Positions 25,423 to 34,745 of a stretch of DNA of 64,000 bases are shown in pieces. Origin of the DNA: Alphaproteobacteria bacterium (GTDB lineage Bacteria; Pseudomonadota; Alphaproteobacteria; Caulobacterales; Hyphomonadaceae); the NCBI GenBank assembly GCA_018969425.1, contig JAGWYJ010000003.1, forward strand, positions 1 to 64,000, given 5' to 3'. The notes below the pieces were generated by a model. The model saw nothing but the letters and a program-made list of their open reading frames with translations, did no database searches and had not been told where the DNA came from. Position 1 is the stretch's first letter. The number at the start of each line of letters is the position of its first letter. Position numbers and translations under genes: made by a program.

Positions 25423-26973
25423 TTAGGCGAAAGTCTTCGAGAAAGATTCGAGAGCCGACTTAATCGAGTCCTCGATCTTCACGCCACCCGCACCAGCCTT
25501 CGAGATATCCTTTGCAGTGCGAATGTCCGCCAGCAGGGAAGCATGGTCAGAATGCAGGAAACGCAGAAGCTCGGCCTCGTAGCGCTGCACCTGATCGACT
25601 GCGACCTTATCAAGGAAGCCGCGCGTTCCGGCGTAAACGACGACAACCTGCTCTTCCATCGAGAGAGGAGAATACTGCGGTTGCTTGAGAAGCTGGGTGA
25701 GTCGTGAGCCCCGGGCCAGCTGTCGCTGCGTTGCGGCGTCAAGATCCGAACCGAACTTCGCGAAGGCCGCCATCTCGCGATATTGGGACAATTCTGACTT
25801 CATCGTTCCGGCCACTTGCTTCGTCGCCTTCACCTGAGCCGAACCGCCGACCCTGGACACCGAGAGACCGACGTTCACAGCCGGGCGAATACCCTGATAG
25901 AAAAGATCCGTTTCGAGGAAGATCTGACCATCGGTGATCGAGATCACGTTGGTCGGAATGTAGGCCGAAACGTCATTGGCCTGCGTTTCGATGACCGGAA
26001 GCGCCGTGAGCGATCCGGACCCGTGATCGGCATTGAGCTTCGCCGCTCGCTCCAGAAGACGGGAGTGAAGATAGAAAACGTCACCGGGATAGGCCTCTCG
26101 ACCCGGCGGACGCCGAAGCAGGAGCGACATCTGACGATAGGCGACAGCCTGCTTCGACAGATCGTCGTAAATGATCAGAGCATGCATTCCGTTATCGCGG
26201 AACCATTCGCCCATCACGCACCCCGTGAAAGGGGCGAGGTACTGCAACGGCGCAGGCTCCGAAGCGGTCGCAGCCACGACGATAGTATACTCAAGCGCTC
26301 CGCGCTCCTCGAGAGATTTCACAACCTGGGCGACGGTCGAGCGCTTCTGACCAATGACAACGTAGATGCAATAAAGCTTCTCGCTCTCAGTGCCCCGCGC
26401 ATTGATCGCCTTCTGATTGAGAATCGCGTCGATCGCGACGGCAGTCTTGCCAGTCTGCCTGTCGCCAATGATCAGCTCCCGCTGCCCACGTCCGATCGGA
26501 ACCAGACAATCGATAGCCTTGATGCCGGTCGACATCGGCTCATGCACAGACTTCCTCGGGAGAATCCCCGGAGCCTTCACATCAACCCGACGCCGCTCAG
26601 ACACTCCGACCAGCGGCCCCTTCCCATCGATCGGCTCGCCAAGCGCATTGACGACGCGCCCCAGAAGACCCTTGCCGACGGGCGCGGCCACAATTTCCTC
26701 GGTCCGCTTCACGGTGTCGCCTTCGCGGATGCCGCGATCGTCGCCGAAAATCACGACGCCGACATTATCTCGCTCCAGGTTGAGGGCCATGCCCTTCACA
26801 CCGGACTGGAACTGAACCATCTCTCCGGCCTGCACGCTGTCGAGGCCATAGACGCGCGCGATGCCGTCTCCGACCGAGAGCACCTGCCCAACGTCGGACA
26901 CCTCGGCTTCAGCGCCGAATGACTTGATCTGCGCCTTGAGGATGTCGGAAATCTCAGCGGCTCGGATATCCAT
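25423..26973 (-). CDS. atpA: F1 ATP synthase alpha subunit
   Basis: The regulatory nucleotide-binding subunit, 516 aa. The N-terminus ([20 protein letters not shown]) is the delta-binding segment. Walker A is [13 protein letters not shown] at about 169. The conserved Arg finger region [10 protein letters not shown] is at about 370. atpH lies 4 nt upstream and atpG 48 nt downstream. Confidence 0.98.
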   Translation of the reverse strand: MDIRAAEISDILKAQIKSFGAEAEVSDVGQVLSVGDGIARVYGLDSVQAGEMVQFQSGVKGMALNLERDNVGVVIFGDDRGIREGDTVKRTEEIVAAPVGKGLLGRVVNALGEPIDGKGPLVGVSERRRVDVKAPGILPRKSVHEPMSTGIKAIDCLVPIGRGQRELIIGDRQTGKTAVAIDAILNQKAINARGTESEKLYCIYVVIGQKRSTVAQVVKSLEERGALEYTIVVAATASEPAPLQYLAPFTGCVMGEWFRDNGMHALIIYDDLSKQAVAYRQMSLLLRRPPGREAYPGDVFYLHSRLLERAAKLNADHGSGSLTALPVIETQANDVSAYIPTNVISITDGQIFLETDLFYQGIRPAVNVGLSVSRVGGSAQVKATKQVAGTMKSELSQYREMAAFAKFGSDLDAATQRQLARGSRLTQLLKQPQYSPLSMEEQVVVVYAGTRGFLDKVAVDQVQRYEAELLRFLHSDHASLLADIRTAKDISKAGAGGVKIEDSIKSALESFSKTFA

Positions 26974-26977
26974 CGGG

Positions 26978-27538
26978 CTAGGCCCCCTTCATTAGATTCG
27001 TGAGTGCGTTCAATTTATTACGAAGGGACGCGTCAATCAGACGTGACCCAATCTGCAGCTGAAGCCCGCCGAGGAGCGCGGGGTCGACCTCAACATCAAT
27101 ACTCACCGAGCGCCCAAGAGACGCGGACACAACGCCCTCGATCTCACGGGCCTGCTCCGGCGTCGCCTTAACAGCCACCCGGGCCACAACACGCACCTCT
27201 CCGCGATGACGCGCAAGACGCTCTGCGAAGGCGGCCGCGATCGAACCCAGATCCCCGCTCCTGCGGTTCATAGCAGTCACGCCGATAAATCGGCGCGTAA
27301 GATCAGACAGCCCGAGCTTCTCTGCCAGCGCGCCAAGTACGCCCGCCTTTTCTTCAGCCTTGTACAAGGGGGAGCTGAGAGCTCTGGCCAGGTCCGGATT
27401 ACCCCGGATTGTCGCGGCGATCGCCTTAAGGTCTGCGTCAACCGGGTCCAGAGACCCCGCTTGCAGCGCCAGATCAAACAGCGCGGCCGCATAGCGGTGA
27501 GCCGCTTCGTCGATGGAAGTGGTGGATGAACCCGCCAA
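26978..27538 (-). CDS. atpH: F1 ATP synthase delta subunit
   Basis: The peripheral-stalk subunit at the top of F1, 186 aa, first gene of the operon. The start is a TTG at 27538 ([20 protein letters not shown]); no in-frame ATG exists nearby. The six-helix N-terminal domain ([20 protein letters not shown]) and the C-terminal segment [20 protein letters not shown] are typical. A possible promoter lies ~115 nt upstream. Confidence 0.96.
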   Translation of the reverse strand: MAGSSTTSIDEAAHRYAAALFDLALQAGSLDPVDADLKAIAATIRGNPDLARALSSPLYKAEEKAGVLGALAEKLGLSDLTRRFIGVTAMNRRSGDLGSIAAAFAERLARHRGEVRVVARVAVKATPEQAREIEGVVSASLGRSVSIDVEVDPALLGGLQLQIGSRLIDASLRNKLNALTNLMKGA

Positions 27539-27652
27539 AAGTTTGCTCGCTTGCCCCGAACCGCCGCGTCGATCTCAGGGACCCAGAAAAAATACCTGAA
27601 GACAACGACTTAATGACGGCTGGCCGCAGTCTGCCGTCAGTCGATGGCGCAG

Positions 27653-27681
27653 GCGATAGCATGCTGACCCTCGTGTGACAA
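27653..27681 (-). promoter_or_regulatory. Possible sigma70-type promoter of the atpHAGDC operon
   Basis: On the minus strand a TTGTCA at 27676-27681 and a TATCGC at 27653-27658 are 17 nt apart. They are placed about 115-145 nt before the atpH TTG start and after the terminator of the upstream gene. It is the only good pair seen in this gap. Confidence 0.35.
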
Positions 27682-27757
27682 CACGCCCCGGATCCGAATT
27701 TCGCCCACCCGTACGGGCGTTTCGTCGCGCCCCGGTCAGGGCCGGAACCCGCAAGGC

Positions 27758-27796
27758 GAAAAACAAAACGCCGGCCGGAATCAAATCCGACCGGCG
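27758..27796 (-). terminator. Strong rho-independent terminator of the redoxin/copper-monooxygenase gene
   Basis: On the minus strand an 11-bp GC-rich stem (CGCCGG-T-CGGA with TCCG-G-CCGGCG, one G-T wobble) with a TTTGAT loop is followed by TTTTGTTTTT. It begins 38 nt after the stop of the 27834-29825 gene and isolates that gene from the atp operon. Confidence 0.88.
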
Positions 27797-27833
27797 CTGA
27801 AGTTTCATCCTCAGAAACGGAGGGGAAGTCGCC

Positions 27834-29825
27834 CTATCCGGTCACCCCGCCGCGGGCGGCTTTGGCCTTGGCCCGAGCCTTTTCGACCACCGACATTCCA
27901 GCGGCGAATTCGACAGGCGTAAGTCCCCCGTCCTTGTCGCCGTCAAGCTGAGCGAAATAAGCCTTTAGCGGTTCCATCATGGGACCCTTGAGTTCGGCTT
28001 CCTCGATCTTGCTGTTGAGGTTGTCGTCGATGATGGTGAACATCTGACGCTGTTTCAGAATCGTCTGAAGATCATCACGGGGCTTACCGGCGGTCTCGTC
28101 GACCCAGCGGAACTGAACGCTCGTGAATAGCATCTCTTCAAATGATTGGTCGCCCCAAACGACTTCCTTGTTCGGATCCGGATTAGCGGGGTTCAGGTCC
28201 GAGTTGTCGTACCAGTAATCCGCAACAAGCTTGGTTTCCGCAGGCAGTTCGATGAGATCCTTGTAGATGTACTCTCTCTGCCAGTTGAAGTCGTATTTCG
28301 GCATGTTGAGAAGCACCTTCTCAGTTCCGTCAGGAAGAACAGCCGTGAGCTTCGAGGCGTACCCGCGATAGTGAGCATGCGGCTGGGACGCATAGATCTG
28401 GACGGCTGCCGGGAACTGAACATAGGCCCGCTCATGGTGGCGAGACGTATTGGGCTTGATGGTGATCGTCGGGTCGGCGATCACGATCTGGCGCTTCACC
28501 AGCTCGGGCGCTTTATCGAGAAAATAGAAACCGATCTTGCTCGCATCCGTTACGGCTTTGCCGAACGGGGTGTAATGCATCTGGAAATTGAAGGCCCCGC
28601 CAGCGGGAACATAGGTTCCCCATCCCTCAGGCGCGAGGTTCGATTCTGAACCGACCGCATACCCCCCCATCGAGATATCCCAGTCAAACCCGCCCTTGCC
28701 CTTCTCAGGCATTTTCGGAACCCAACCGGCCAGAATATGGTGGACGCCCTGACGCTCACCCGCCTTGAACGTCGTGGCCGCAAGCCACTTTCCCTCCTTG
28801 AGGGGGCTCGCAACGACGGGGACCTGATAGTCAACCACTCCGCTGGCCGGGATTTCATACGACGGGATCTCCACCACGAGATCTGGCTTGCCAAGCGGCC
28901 ATTCAGGCCGCTCGGTGACCCCCTTGAGCAGCGGATCTTCGCCCTCCCCCCTCGGAGCGCCCGCCTCGATCCAGTGAACGAGCGTCTTGGTCTCAGCCTC
29001 CGTAAGGTTCTCGTCATTCTGGAAAAGATTGACGTGACGATCGACGTCGTAGGGAGGCATTCGATCCACGCGAATAGCCTCACGTATCATAGGGGCAAAG
29101 CCCTTAATCACCTCATAGCTCGTCATCTGGAAAGGACCAATGCCGCCCGGCTGATGGCAGTCGACACACTTGTCCAGAAGAATGGGCGCCACCTCGTCGA
29201 CGTAAGAGATCTTCGCAAATTCGGCGCGACGAGCGCGGTCAGGAAACTCAATCACCGCCGCCTTGATCGGCACCTCAGCAACGGTAATCGCCTGACCGGC
29301 GCTGATCGCGGCAAGAGCCTCGGAGAGATATCCGTCAGACTTTCGGGCCGCCGCAGAGGCGTCCACCGGTCCGTGATAAACGACTTTCCAGGTCTTGGGG
29401 TCGATGACGATCGCCTCCCCCGCCCTCGAAAGGCCAAGGCTTTCCCCTATGAGCTGAAACTCATCATCGAGCACAGGCGTCGCAAAGCCTTGGCCAAGCG
29501 CTTCGGCGCGGATCGAATCGCGATCATCGGCAAGGCTGGAGTTGATCATCTTGAATTCAACGGTCGGATAGGTCGTCTGAAGCGCCGCCAGAGCTTTGGC
29601 CGCCGCGCGGGACGTTTCATCGCCATTGACCTGCGTCACCAGCACGATCGCCGCGGCCTTCCGATTGTACTTGAGGGTGTGTGCAAGGCCGTCATGATCG
29701 ACAAGCATGAAGTTATCGACCGTCGCACCCGTAAGAGATGTCGTCGTCTCGCCTTCAGGCGAACAAGCGCTCAAGACGAGAGCCGAGACGCCAGCCAACA
29801 AAACCCCGGAAACCATTCTGATCAT
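27834..29825 (-). CDS. Multidomain lipoprotein: cysteine-free redoxin, cytochrome c, copper monooxygenase-like, EF-hand
   Basis: It encodes 663 aa from the ATG at 29825, which has AGGGAGGAG 8 nt upstream; 18 further codons are open upstream. The lipoprotein signal ends LVLSAC, with Cys21 acylated. Residues ~35-185 have a thioredoxin/redoxin fold (GLAHTLKYN, AIVLVTQVNGDE, FQLIGESLGLSRAGEAIVID) but no cysteine at all. A single-haem cytochrome c site, CVDCH at 220-224, has Met256 as likely distal ligand. Residues ~340-575 resemble copper type II ascorbate-dependent monooxygenases: H362-H363 and H417 for one copper, H483-A-H485 and Met565 for the other. An EF-hand loop is at 628-639 (DGDKDGGLTPVE). 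It is presumably an exported oxidoreductase that receives electrons through the haem; the substrate is unknown. It is monocistronic and closed by a strong terminator. Confidence 0.85.
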   Translation of the reverse strand: MIRMVSGVLLAGVSALVLSACSPEGETTTSLTGATVDNFMLVDHDGLAHTLKYNRKAAAIVLVTQVNGDETSRAAAKALAALQTTYPTVEFKMINSSLADDRDSIRAEALGQGFATPVLDDEFQLIGESLGLSRAGEAIVIDPKTWKVVYHGPVDASAAARKSDGYLSEALAAISAGQAITVAEVPIKAAVIEFPDRARRAEFAKISYVDEVAPILLDKCVDCHQPGGIGPFQMTSYEVIKGFAPMIREAIRVDRMPPYDVDRHVNLFQNDENLTEAETKTLVHWIEAGAPRGEGEDPLLKGVTERPEWPLGKPDLVVEIPSYEIPASGVVDYQVPVVASPLKEGKWLAATTFKAGERQGVHHILAGWVPKMPEKGKGGFDWDISMGGYAVGSESNLAPEGWGTYVPAGGAFNFQMHYTPFGKAVTDASKIGFYFLDKAPELVKRQIVIADPTITIKPNTSRHHERAYVQFPAAVQIYASQPHAHYRGYASKLTAVLPDGTEKVLLNMPKYDFNWQREYIYKDLIELPAETKLVADYWYDNSDLNPANPDPNKEVVWGDQSFEEMLFTSVQFRWVDETAGKPRDDLQTILKQRQMFTIIDDNLNSKIEEAELKGPMMEPLKAYFAQLDGDKDGGLTPVEFAAGMSVVEKARAKAKAARGGVTG

Positions 29826-29860
29826 ATGACGACTCCTCCCTTGGGTATCGTAACGGTCTG

Positions 29861-29889
29861 TATAAAGCGCACATTTCAAGCCCGTGCAA
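29861..29889 (-). promoter_or_regulatory. Possible promoter of the redoxin/copper-monooxygenase gene
   Basis: On the minus strand TTGCAC (29884-29889) and TTTATA (29861-29866) are 17 nt apart. The predicted start would lie about 30 nt before the ATG at 29825. The gap up to pyk (29826-30095) should also hold the divergent pyk promoter, for which no clear pair was seen. Confidence 0.4.
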
Positions 29890-30095
29890 TGTCCGCAGAC
29901 CTGACAAAGCCCGATAACCGCGAAGCCCTTAACGGACCTTCACCCGCATCGCCCAATCCCTCCGAACGACAGCCGTCAGGCGAGGCGGAAGGCTGGTCTC
30001 GAGCAATGGGAGGGAGGCATTCGGTCCGATAGAGCGCCGGCAATACTGCATGCGATTAACCGGGCTATCATCTTCAGGAGGGATAGTGCTGAGCG

Positions 30096-31538
30096 ATGCG
30101 CCTGGCGCATATTCCGGGGCCCCGCTTCATGTCTTCAGATCTCGTCCGCCGCCGCACCAAGATCATCGCCACCCTGGGTCCGGCGAGTGACGGAGCGCAT
30201 CGCATGGAGGAACTCTGCCGCGCCGGCGTCGACGTCTTCCGGATCAATTTCTCACACGGCGACCACGCCCAGCACAGAAATCGTATCGCAGCAGCGCGGG
30301 AAGCTGAACGGGCCGCAGGCCGCCCCCTCGCACTTCTTGCGGACCTGCAGGGCCCCAAATTGAGACTTGGCGACCTCCTTGGCGGGACAATCGACGCCCG
30401 TATGAGCAGCGAGCTTCGGCTTGTTATCGCAGCGTCAAGCGCCGAACCGGACACCGTCCCCATACCCCATCCAGAGCTCGTATCTTCGCTCCAGCTTGGC
30501 GACCGCCTTCTGATCGATGACGGCAAAATCACGCTGATCGTCGTACGCGCAGACGGCGACACTCGAATCTGCAGACCTCTGGCTCCAGGCCGTCTGTCCA
30601 GCCGTAAAGGCGTGGCGGCCCCAACCCGTCCGATCCCCATTCCTGCATTAACGGAAAAGGATATCGCCGACGGCCGGTTCGCCATCGAGCAAGGGATCGA
30701 TTATCTCGCTTTATCCTTTGTCCAGAGATCCACCGACCTCAGTCTCGCCAGAGAGGTCTTTGGGGAGCGGATTCCGCTGATCGCAAAAATCGAGAAGCCG
30801 GCAGCTCTCGATGATCTCGAATCAATCGTGAGACACGCAGACGCCGTCATGGTCGCTCGCGGAGATCTCGGGGTTGAACTGTCGCCCGAACAGGTCCCGA
30901 TTGCTCAGCGACGGATCGTCAGGGCGTCGCGAGCGGCGGGAAAGCCGGTGATTGTCGCCACACACATGCTCGAATCCATGATTGAAGCCCCTGTGCCGAC
31001 ACGTGCGGAAGCCAATGACGTAGCGACCGCAGTCTATCAGGGAGCGGACGCCGTCATGCTCTCAGCGGAGAGCGCCGTCGGCCGTCACCCTTCAGCGGCC
31101 GTCGCGATTATGGACCGGATCATCCGCGCGATCGAATGCGATCGCGAAGACACCTCGGCCGCGGCGCATCAACAGGCGCCGGCCGCCTCGACCGCGGACG
31201 CATGCGCCAGAGCCGCCTCGCGCCTCGCCGACGACCTGAACTGCCCGCTGGTGGTCTTCACCCGATCGGGGGCATCCGCCCAAAGAGTATCCGCCACGCG
31301 CCCTGGTCAGCCGATACACGCCCTGACCCCGAGCCTGCCGACGGCCCGAAGGCTGTCACTTATATGGGGTGTGTCCGCAGATATCGAACCCGAAGAACCG
31401 CGGTCATTCGACGACATTCTCGATGCGGTCACTCGGCACGAAGCCGCCTCCGGGGTTCAACGCTTCGTCGTAACGGCCGGATACCCCTACCACTCCGATA
31501 ACTCCACGGACACCATCAAGGTGGTCGAACGACGATAA
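30096..31538 (+). CDS. pyk: Pyruvate kinase
   Basis: The last step of glycolysis, phosphoenolpyruvate to pyruvate with ATP formation. It is 480 aa from the ATG at 30096 (AGGAGG 13 nt upstream; an in-frame ATG at 30129 is an alternative). Motifs: RRTKIIATLGPAS, RINFSHGDH, DLQGPKLRLGDL, IAKIEKPAALDDLE with the catalytic Lys, MVARGDLGVEL, and ATHMLESMIEAPVPTRAEAN. The C-terminal domain is shorter than in type I enzymes but contains CPLVVFTRSGASAQRVSATR. It stands alone, divergent from the copper-monooxygenase gene. Confidence 0.96.
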   Translation: MRLAHIPGPRFMSSDLVRRRTKIIATLGPASDGAHRMEELCRAGVDVFRINFSHGDHAQHRNRIAAAREAERAAGRPLALLADLQGPKLRLGDLLGGTIDARMSSELRLVIAASSAEPDTVPIPHPELVSSLQLGDRLLIDDGKITLIVVRADGDTRICRPLAPGRLSSRKGVAAPTRPIPIPALTEKDIADGRFAIEQGIDYLALSFVQRSTDLSLAREVFGERIPLIAKIEKPAALDDLESIVRHADAVMVARGDLGVELSPEQVPIAQRRIVRASRAAGKPVIVATHMLESMIEAPVPTRAEANDVATAVYQGADAVMLSAESAVGRHPSAAVAIMDRIIRAIECDREDTSAAAHQQAPAASTADACARAASRLADDLNCPLVVFTRSGASAQRVSATRPGQPIHALTPSLPTARRLSLIWGVSADIEPEEPRSFDDILDAVTRHEAASGVQRFVVTAGYPYHSDNSTDTIKVVERR

Positions 31539-31557
31539 GACGCCCATCAGACAGGCT

Positions 31558-32259
31558 CTATTTAAGAACCGCCGCGGAAGGACTTCGCGCCATAGCGGCC
31601 CGATAAACTGCGAGATTCCATTCAGCGCCGCTGAGGCCTGTATGATCGGAGGGAACCCGCGTCTCATCATCAAGACCAAGAGCTCCGGCGACATCACGAT
31701 TCAGAAGCTGAGGCGCTCCAGCCCCCCATGCGAGAGACGGAAGGTCGAGTTGAAAGTAACTGAAGAGGTCCCGAACAGATGACCCGCTCCCTAGGAGAAG
31801 GGCGTCCAGAAAGCTTCGGTCAAACCAGGCGTTATAAGCCGTAAACAGCCATGTACGGGGCAGGCCGCGGGCGCCGTGATGTCGGCTGACGACCTCCGAA
31901 TGGAAGTCGAGGAACCGGCGAACAGCCTCCGCCTCCTCGACAGCTCCCAACTCCTTCCATCGCTCCACAGAGAAGCCGTTTACCCTCGCAGCGCCCGGGT
32001 CGAGCCTCTCCGGGTGATCCGGCATGATCCTGATGAAGAAGCGATCAAGTTCACGTCCATCAAGATCGGAATAAATCACGCCGAGATCGATCATGTCATG
32101 AACGGCGGGATCAAGACCTGTAGTCTCAACATCTACAATGAAAAGCCCCCAGGCGGTCTTGTCCTGAACCGGCCATATCGACTGTGAAAGCGCCTCCGGC
32201 TGAAAGCACCCAACAGCCGCCAAACAAACGCAAAATGCTCGCATCAGAGACCAGAGCAT
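31558..32259 (-). CDS. Exported DEDD-type 3'-5' exonuclease (DnaQ/RNase T fold)
   Basis: It encodes 233 aa from the ATG at 32259, which lies 1 nt after the stop of the upstream nucleotidase gene; longer starts inside that gene are possible. The N-terminus (LWSLMRAFCVCLAAVGCFQP, then EALSQS) looks like a signal peptide. The exonuclease motifs are intact: ExoI DVETTGLDP, ExoII YNAWFDRSFLDAL and ExoIII HTGLSGAEWN (an H...D/E-type variant with Glu in place of the usual Asp position). Most DnaQ-like enzymes are cytoplasmic, so export is unusual. Its coupling to a 5'-nucleotidase lipoprotein suggests breakdown of extracellular or periplasmic nucleic acid followed by dephosphorylation; this is inferred. 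Confidence 0.75.
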   Translation of the reverse strand: MLWSLMRAFCVCLAAVGCFQPEALSQSIWPVQDKTAWGLFIVDVETTGLDPAVHDMIDLGVIYSDLDGRELDRFFIRIMPDHPERLDPGAARVNGFSVERWKELGAVEEAEAVRRFLDFHSEVVSRHHGARGLPRTWLFTAYNAWFDRSFLDALLLGSGSSVRDLFSYFQLDLPSLAWGAGAPQLLNRDVAGALGLDDETRVPSDHTGLSGAEWNLAVYRAAMARSPSAAVLK

Positions 32260-32260
32260 T

Positions 32261-33955
32261 CTAACGGACATCGTCGCCGCCCTCGAGAACGACCCGGCCG
32301 CGCGCTGGAGCCGACACCGGAGAATGCGCTCCCAGATAGCTCTCGAGCGCCTCAACATCGCCTCCTACGGGCGTCACCTCGCGACCGACAGCAAAAGCCG
32401 TGAAGCCGTCACCTCCTGACGCAACAAAATTATTTGTCACGACACGATAGTTGCGCGCCGGATCCAGTGGGACGCCATTCACGAGAACAGACCCCGAAAC
32501 CAGAGACCCTGTTCCGTCGGCCTGCCGGCGCCACCGATAGGAAAAACCCTCTGAAACATGCAGGATCTTGTTACCCTCTGTTCGGAATTGCTGTCTGAGC
32601 ACCGCCTCGATTTCTGATCCCGCAAGCGTCATCGCGGTCAGGCTGTTGCCGAACGGCTGGACCGCGAACAAATCAGCAAACGTCACCTCGCCGGACTTCG
32701 AAAGATCGCCTCTTATCCCGCCAGGATTCATGAACGCCACATCGAACGTCTGCCCCGTCGCGCCGGTGGCGGCTTCACGCATGGCGTCAGCAATAACCGA
32801 TCCCAGATCGCTCTCCCCCGCAGGGTCGCGCACATAACTGAGGGGCGCTGTCAGCCGGCCCACAGACCGCTCCATTAGCGGAGCGGCGAGGCGCTTATAT
32901 AGCCCGATCAGATCTACTTGGACGGGATTTTCCGGAAAAACGTCGGACCGGACGATGACATTTTGCGCTTCAGACCGGACAACGTCTCGAGTTTGACGAT
33001 CGAGGGTCAGAGACATGTCGGTGAACATGGTCCCGTACTGACCGGCGCTGGTCAGAAGACGACCGTCAACACGACAGACATAAGACCGATGAGTGTGACC
33101 GCTGATGATCACATCGACAGACTTATCGAGCTTTGGAACAATCTCGGTAATGGGGCCGGAAAGTCCGTCGCACTTATCGTCTCCTGCCGGATTAAAGCCG
33201 CCCTCATGAATGAGCACAACGAACGCCTCGACGCCCTGAGCCTTAAGCTGAGCAACCTCCCGGTTCACTGACTCAGCCTCATCTAGAAACGTCAGACCGG
33301 CTCTCGAGGAAGGGGCCAGAAGAGAGGGCGTTCCCTTCAACGCCAGCCCAATGAACGCAACCTTCACCCCGCCGAACTCCCGGATCGCATGAGCAGGAAA
33401 GACCGTCCGACCAGTTGCATCATCGATGGTGCTTGCTGCGAGATAACGAAACCCAGCTCCCTTGAATGTCGCAGGACCGCGGCACCCGGTTCGGGGGTGG
33501 CATCCCCCGTTCTGCATTCGTCGAAGCTCCTCAAGCCCCTCATCGAACTCATGATTTCCGACGGCGGAAAGCGCGAGACCCATTTGCGATAGGGCTTCGA
33601 TCGTCGGCTCATCCTGAAACATGCTCGACAACAGTGGACTGGCCCCGATGAGGTCCCCCGCAGCCACCATAACCGCATTCTGAGATCCTGCTGACCGCTC
33701 TGCGATCGCCGTCGCCAGTCGCGCCGCCCCTCCGCTCGGGATGGTGATGCTTGCGCCTGACCGCTCGGGATCAGGGATCCGCACGCCCCCTGCAGGGGGC
33801 TCAAGATTTCCATGGAAATCATTGATCGCCAGAACGCGCACTTCAACGGTCGGAGCAACCCTCCCGCCCCCCGCACACCCGACAAGCGCCGCCGCAACGC
33901 CGCCGACAACGAGAGCTTTTAGCCCGGGACCCGAAAACAACGCTGGGCGCTTCAT
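32261..33955 (-). CDS. 5'-nucleotidase/2',3'-cyclic phosphodiesterase-type lipoprotein (UshA family)
   Basis: It encodes 564 aa from the ATG at 33955 (GAGGA about 10 nt upstream); 36 more codons are open upstream but unlike the family. A lipoprotein signal ends ALVGC with Cys27. The metallophosphatase domain shows AINDFHGNLEPP, AAGDLIGASPLLSS, GNHEFDEGLEEL and SGHTHRSY for the two-metal site. The C-terminal 5'-nucleotidase domain shows NPGGIRGDL and ASGGDGFTAF for substrate binding. It probably releases nucleosides and phosphate in the periplasm. It is followed by the exported exonuclease after 1 nt. Confidence 0.93.
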   Translation of the reverse strand: MKRPALFSGPGLKALVVGGVAAALVGCAGGGRVAPTVEVRVLAINDFHGNLEPPAGGVRIPDPERSGASITIPSGGAARLATAIAERSAGSQNAVMVAAGDLIGASPLLSSMFQDEPTIEALSQMGLALSAVGNHEFDEGLEELRRMQNGGCHPRTGCRGPATFKGAGFRYLAASTIDDATGRTVFPAHAIREFGGVKVAFIGLALKGTPSLLAPSSRAGLTFLDEAESVNREVAQLKAQGVEAFVVLIHEGGFNPAGDDKCDGLSGPITEIVPKLDKSVDVIISGHTHRSYVCRVDGRLLTSAGQYGTMFTDMSLTLDRQTRDVVRSEAQNVIVRSDVFPENPVQVDLIGLYKRLAAPLMERSVGRLTAPLSYVRDPAGESDLGSVIADAMREAATGATGQTFDVAFMNPGGIRGDLSKSGEVTFADLFAVQPFGNSLTAMTLAGSEIEAVLRQQFRTEGNKILHVSEGFSYRWRRQADGTGSLVSGSVLVNGVPLDPARNYRVVTNNFVASGGDGFTAFAVGREVTPVGGDVEALESYLGAHSPVSAPARGRVVLEGGDDVR

Positions 33956-34047
33956 GGACGACCATCCTCGATCATGTCTCTTGGAACAGGATTGAAACGA
34001 TCCTGACAACTCTTGCAACAGGGGGGGCCGCAAAGGCAGATGACAGC

Positions 34048-34716
34048 ATGACCACAAGAACACATGCTGAGAATTTGGAGTTCATTCGGACTCACACGCG
34101 TCCAATTCCGGTTTCAGGACTTGAACCTCTCGTCCTTTGGCAAGCTGACGACGTGACCCCAATTTGGGAGGCGACGGAAGCGGACCTTCGGAAAAATCGT
34201 CTGGACCCGCCTTTCTGGGCCTTTGCGTGGGCTGGCGGCGTGGGTCTGGCGCGCTTTATCATCGATCGTCCTCAGCTGGTCATGAATAAGCGGGTCCTGG
34301 ATCTGGCCTGCGGTTCGGGAATCGTGGGGCTGTCTGCGGCTCTCGCGGGGGCCGAAAAGGTGGTCTGGAACGATATCGATCCAATATGCGAAGCCGCTGT
34401 AGAACTCAACTCCGAGCTCAACCTCCGACCCTGTCAGCGCAGGCAGGCTGAATGGAGAAGCGGAGACCTTCTCGGGGTCGAACTCGAGGACTTCGACGTC
34501 GTTTTGGCTGGCGACGTGTTCTATGAAAAGCAAATGGCCGACCGCTTCATCTCATATCTGAAAAAAGCCCGAGGCCGCGGCGCAGATGTTTTTGCGGGCG
34601 ACCCTGGTCGGGCTTACGCCCCTCGCGATTTGACAGTATCCGCTCGCTACTGCGTGCCGACCAGTCTATCAATAGAGAACGAAACCGAAAAAACGACGGC
34701 CATCCTGGCCTTCTGA
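34048..34716 (+). CDS. SAM-dependent methyltransferase (ETFB-lysine/PrmA-like)
   Basis: It encodes 222 aa. The class I Rossmann motif I is VLDLACGSGIVGLSAALAGA at about 89-108, with NDIDPICEAA for motif II. The GDVFYE segment and the N-terminal PPFWAFAWAGGVGLARFI resemble the nicotinamide-methyltransferase/ETFB lysine methyltransferase group, which methylates proteins. The exact substrate cannot be told. It diverges from the nucleotidase gene with a 92-nt gap. Confidence 0.88.
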   Translation: MTTRTHAENLEFIRTHTRPIPVSGLEPLVLWQADDVTPIWEATEADLRKNRLDPPFWAFAWAGGVGLARFIIDRPQLVMNKRVLDLACGSGIVGLSAALAGAEKVVWNDIDPICEAAVELNSELNLRPCQRRQAEWRSGDLLGVELEDFDVVLAGDVFYEKQMADRFISYLKKARGRGADVFAGDPGRAYAPRDLTVSARYCVPTSLSIENETEKTTAILAF

Positions 34717-34745
34717 ATGCCGGCGGCGGCCTGACCGTGACTTCG

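Noticed and set aside
25816-26922. 368-codon frame opposite atpA
   Set aside because: Antisense shadow of atpA for the same reason.
28737-30032. 431-codon plus-strand frame opposite the copper-monooxygenase gene
   Set aside because: Antisense shadow with an Arg/Leu/His-rich composition; it also crosses the probable promoter and ribosome site of the real gene.
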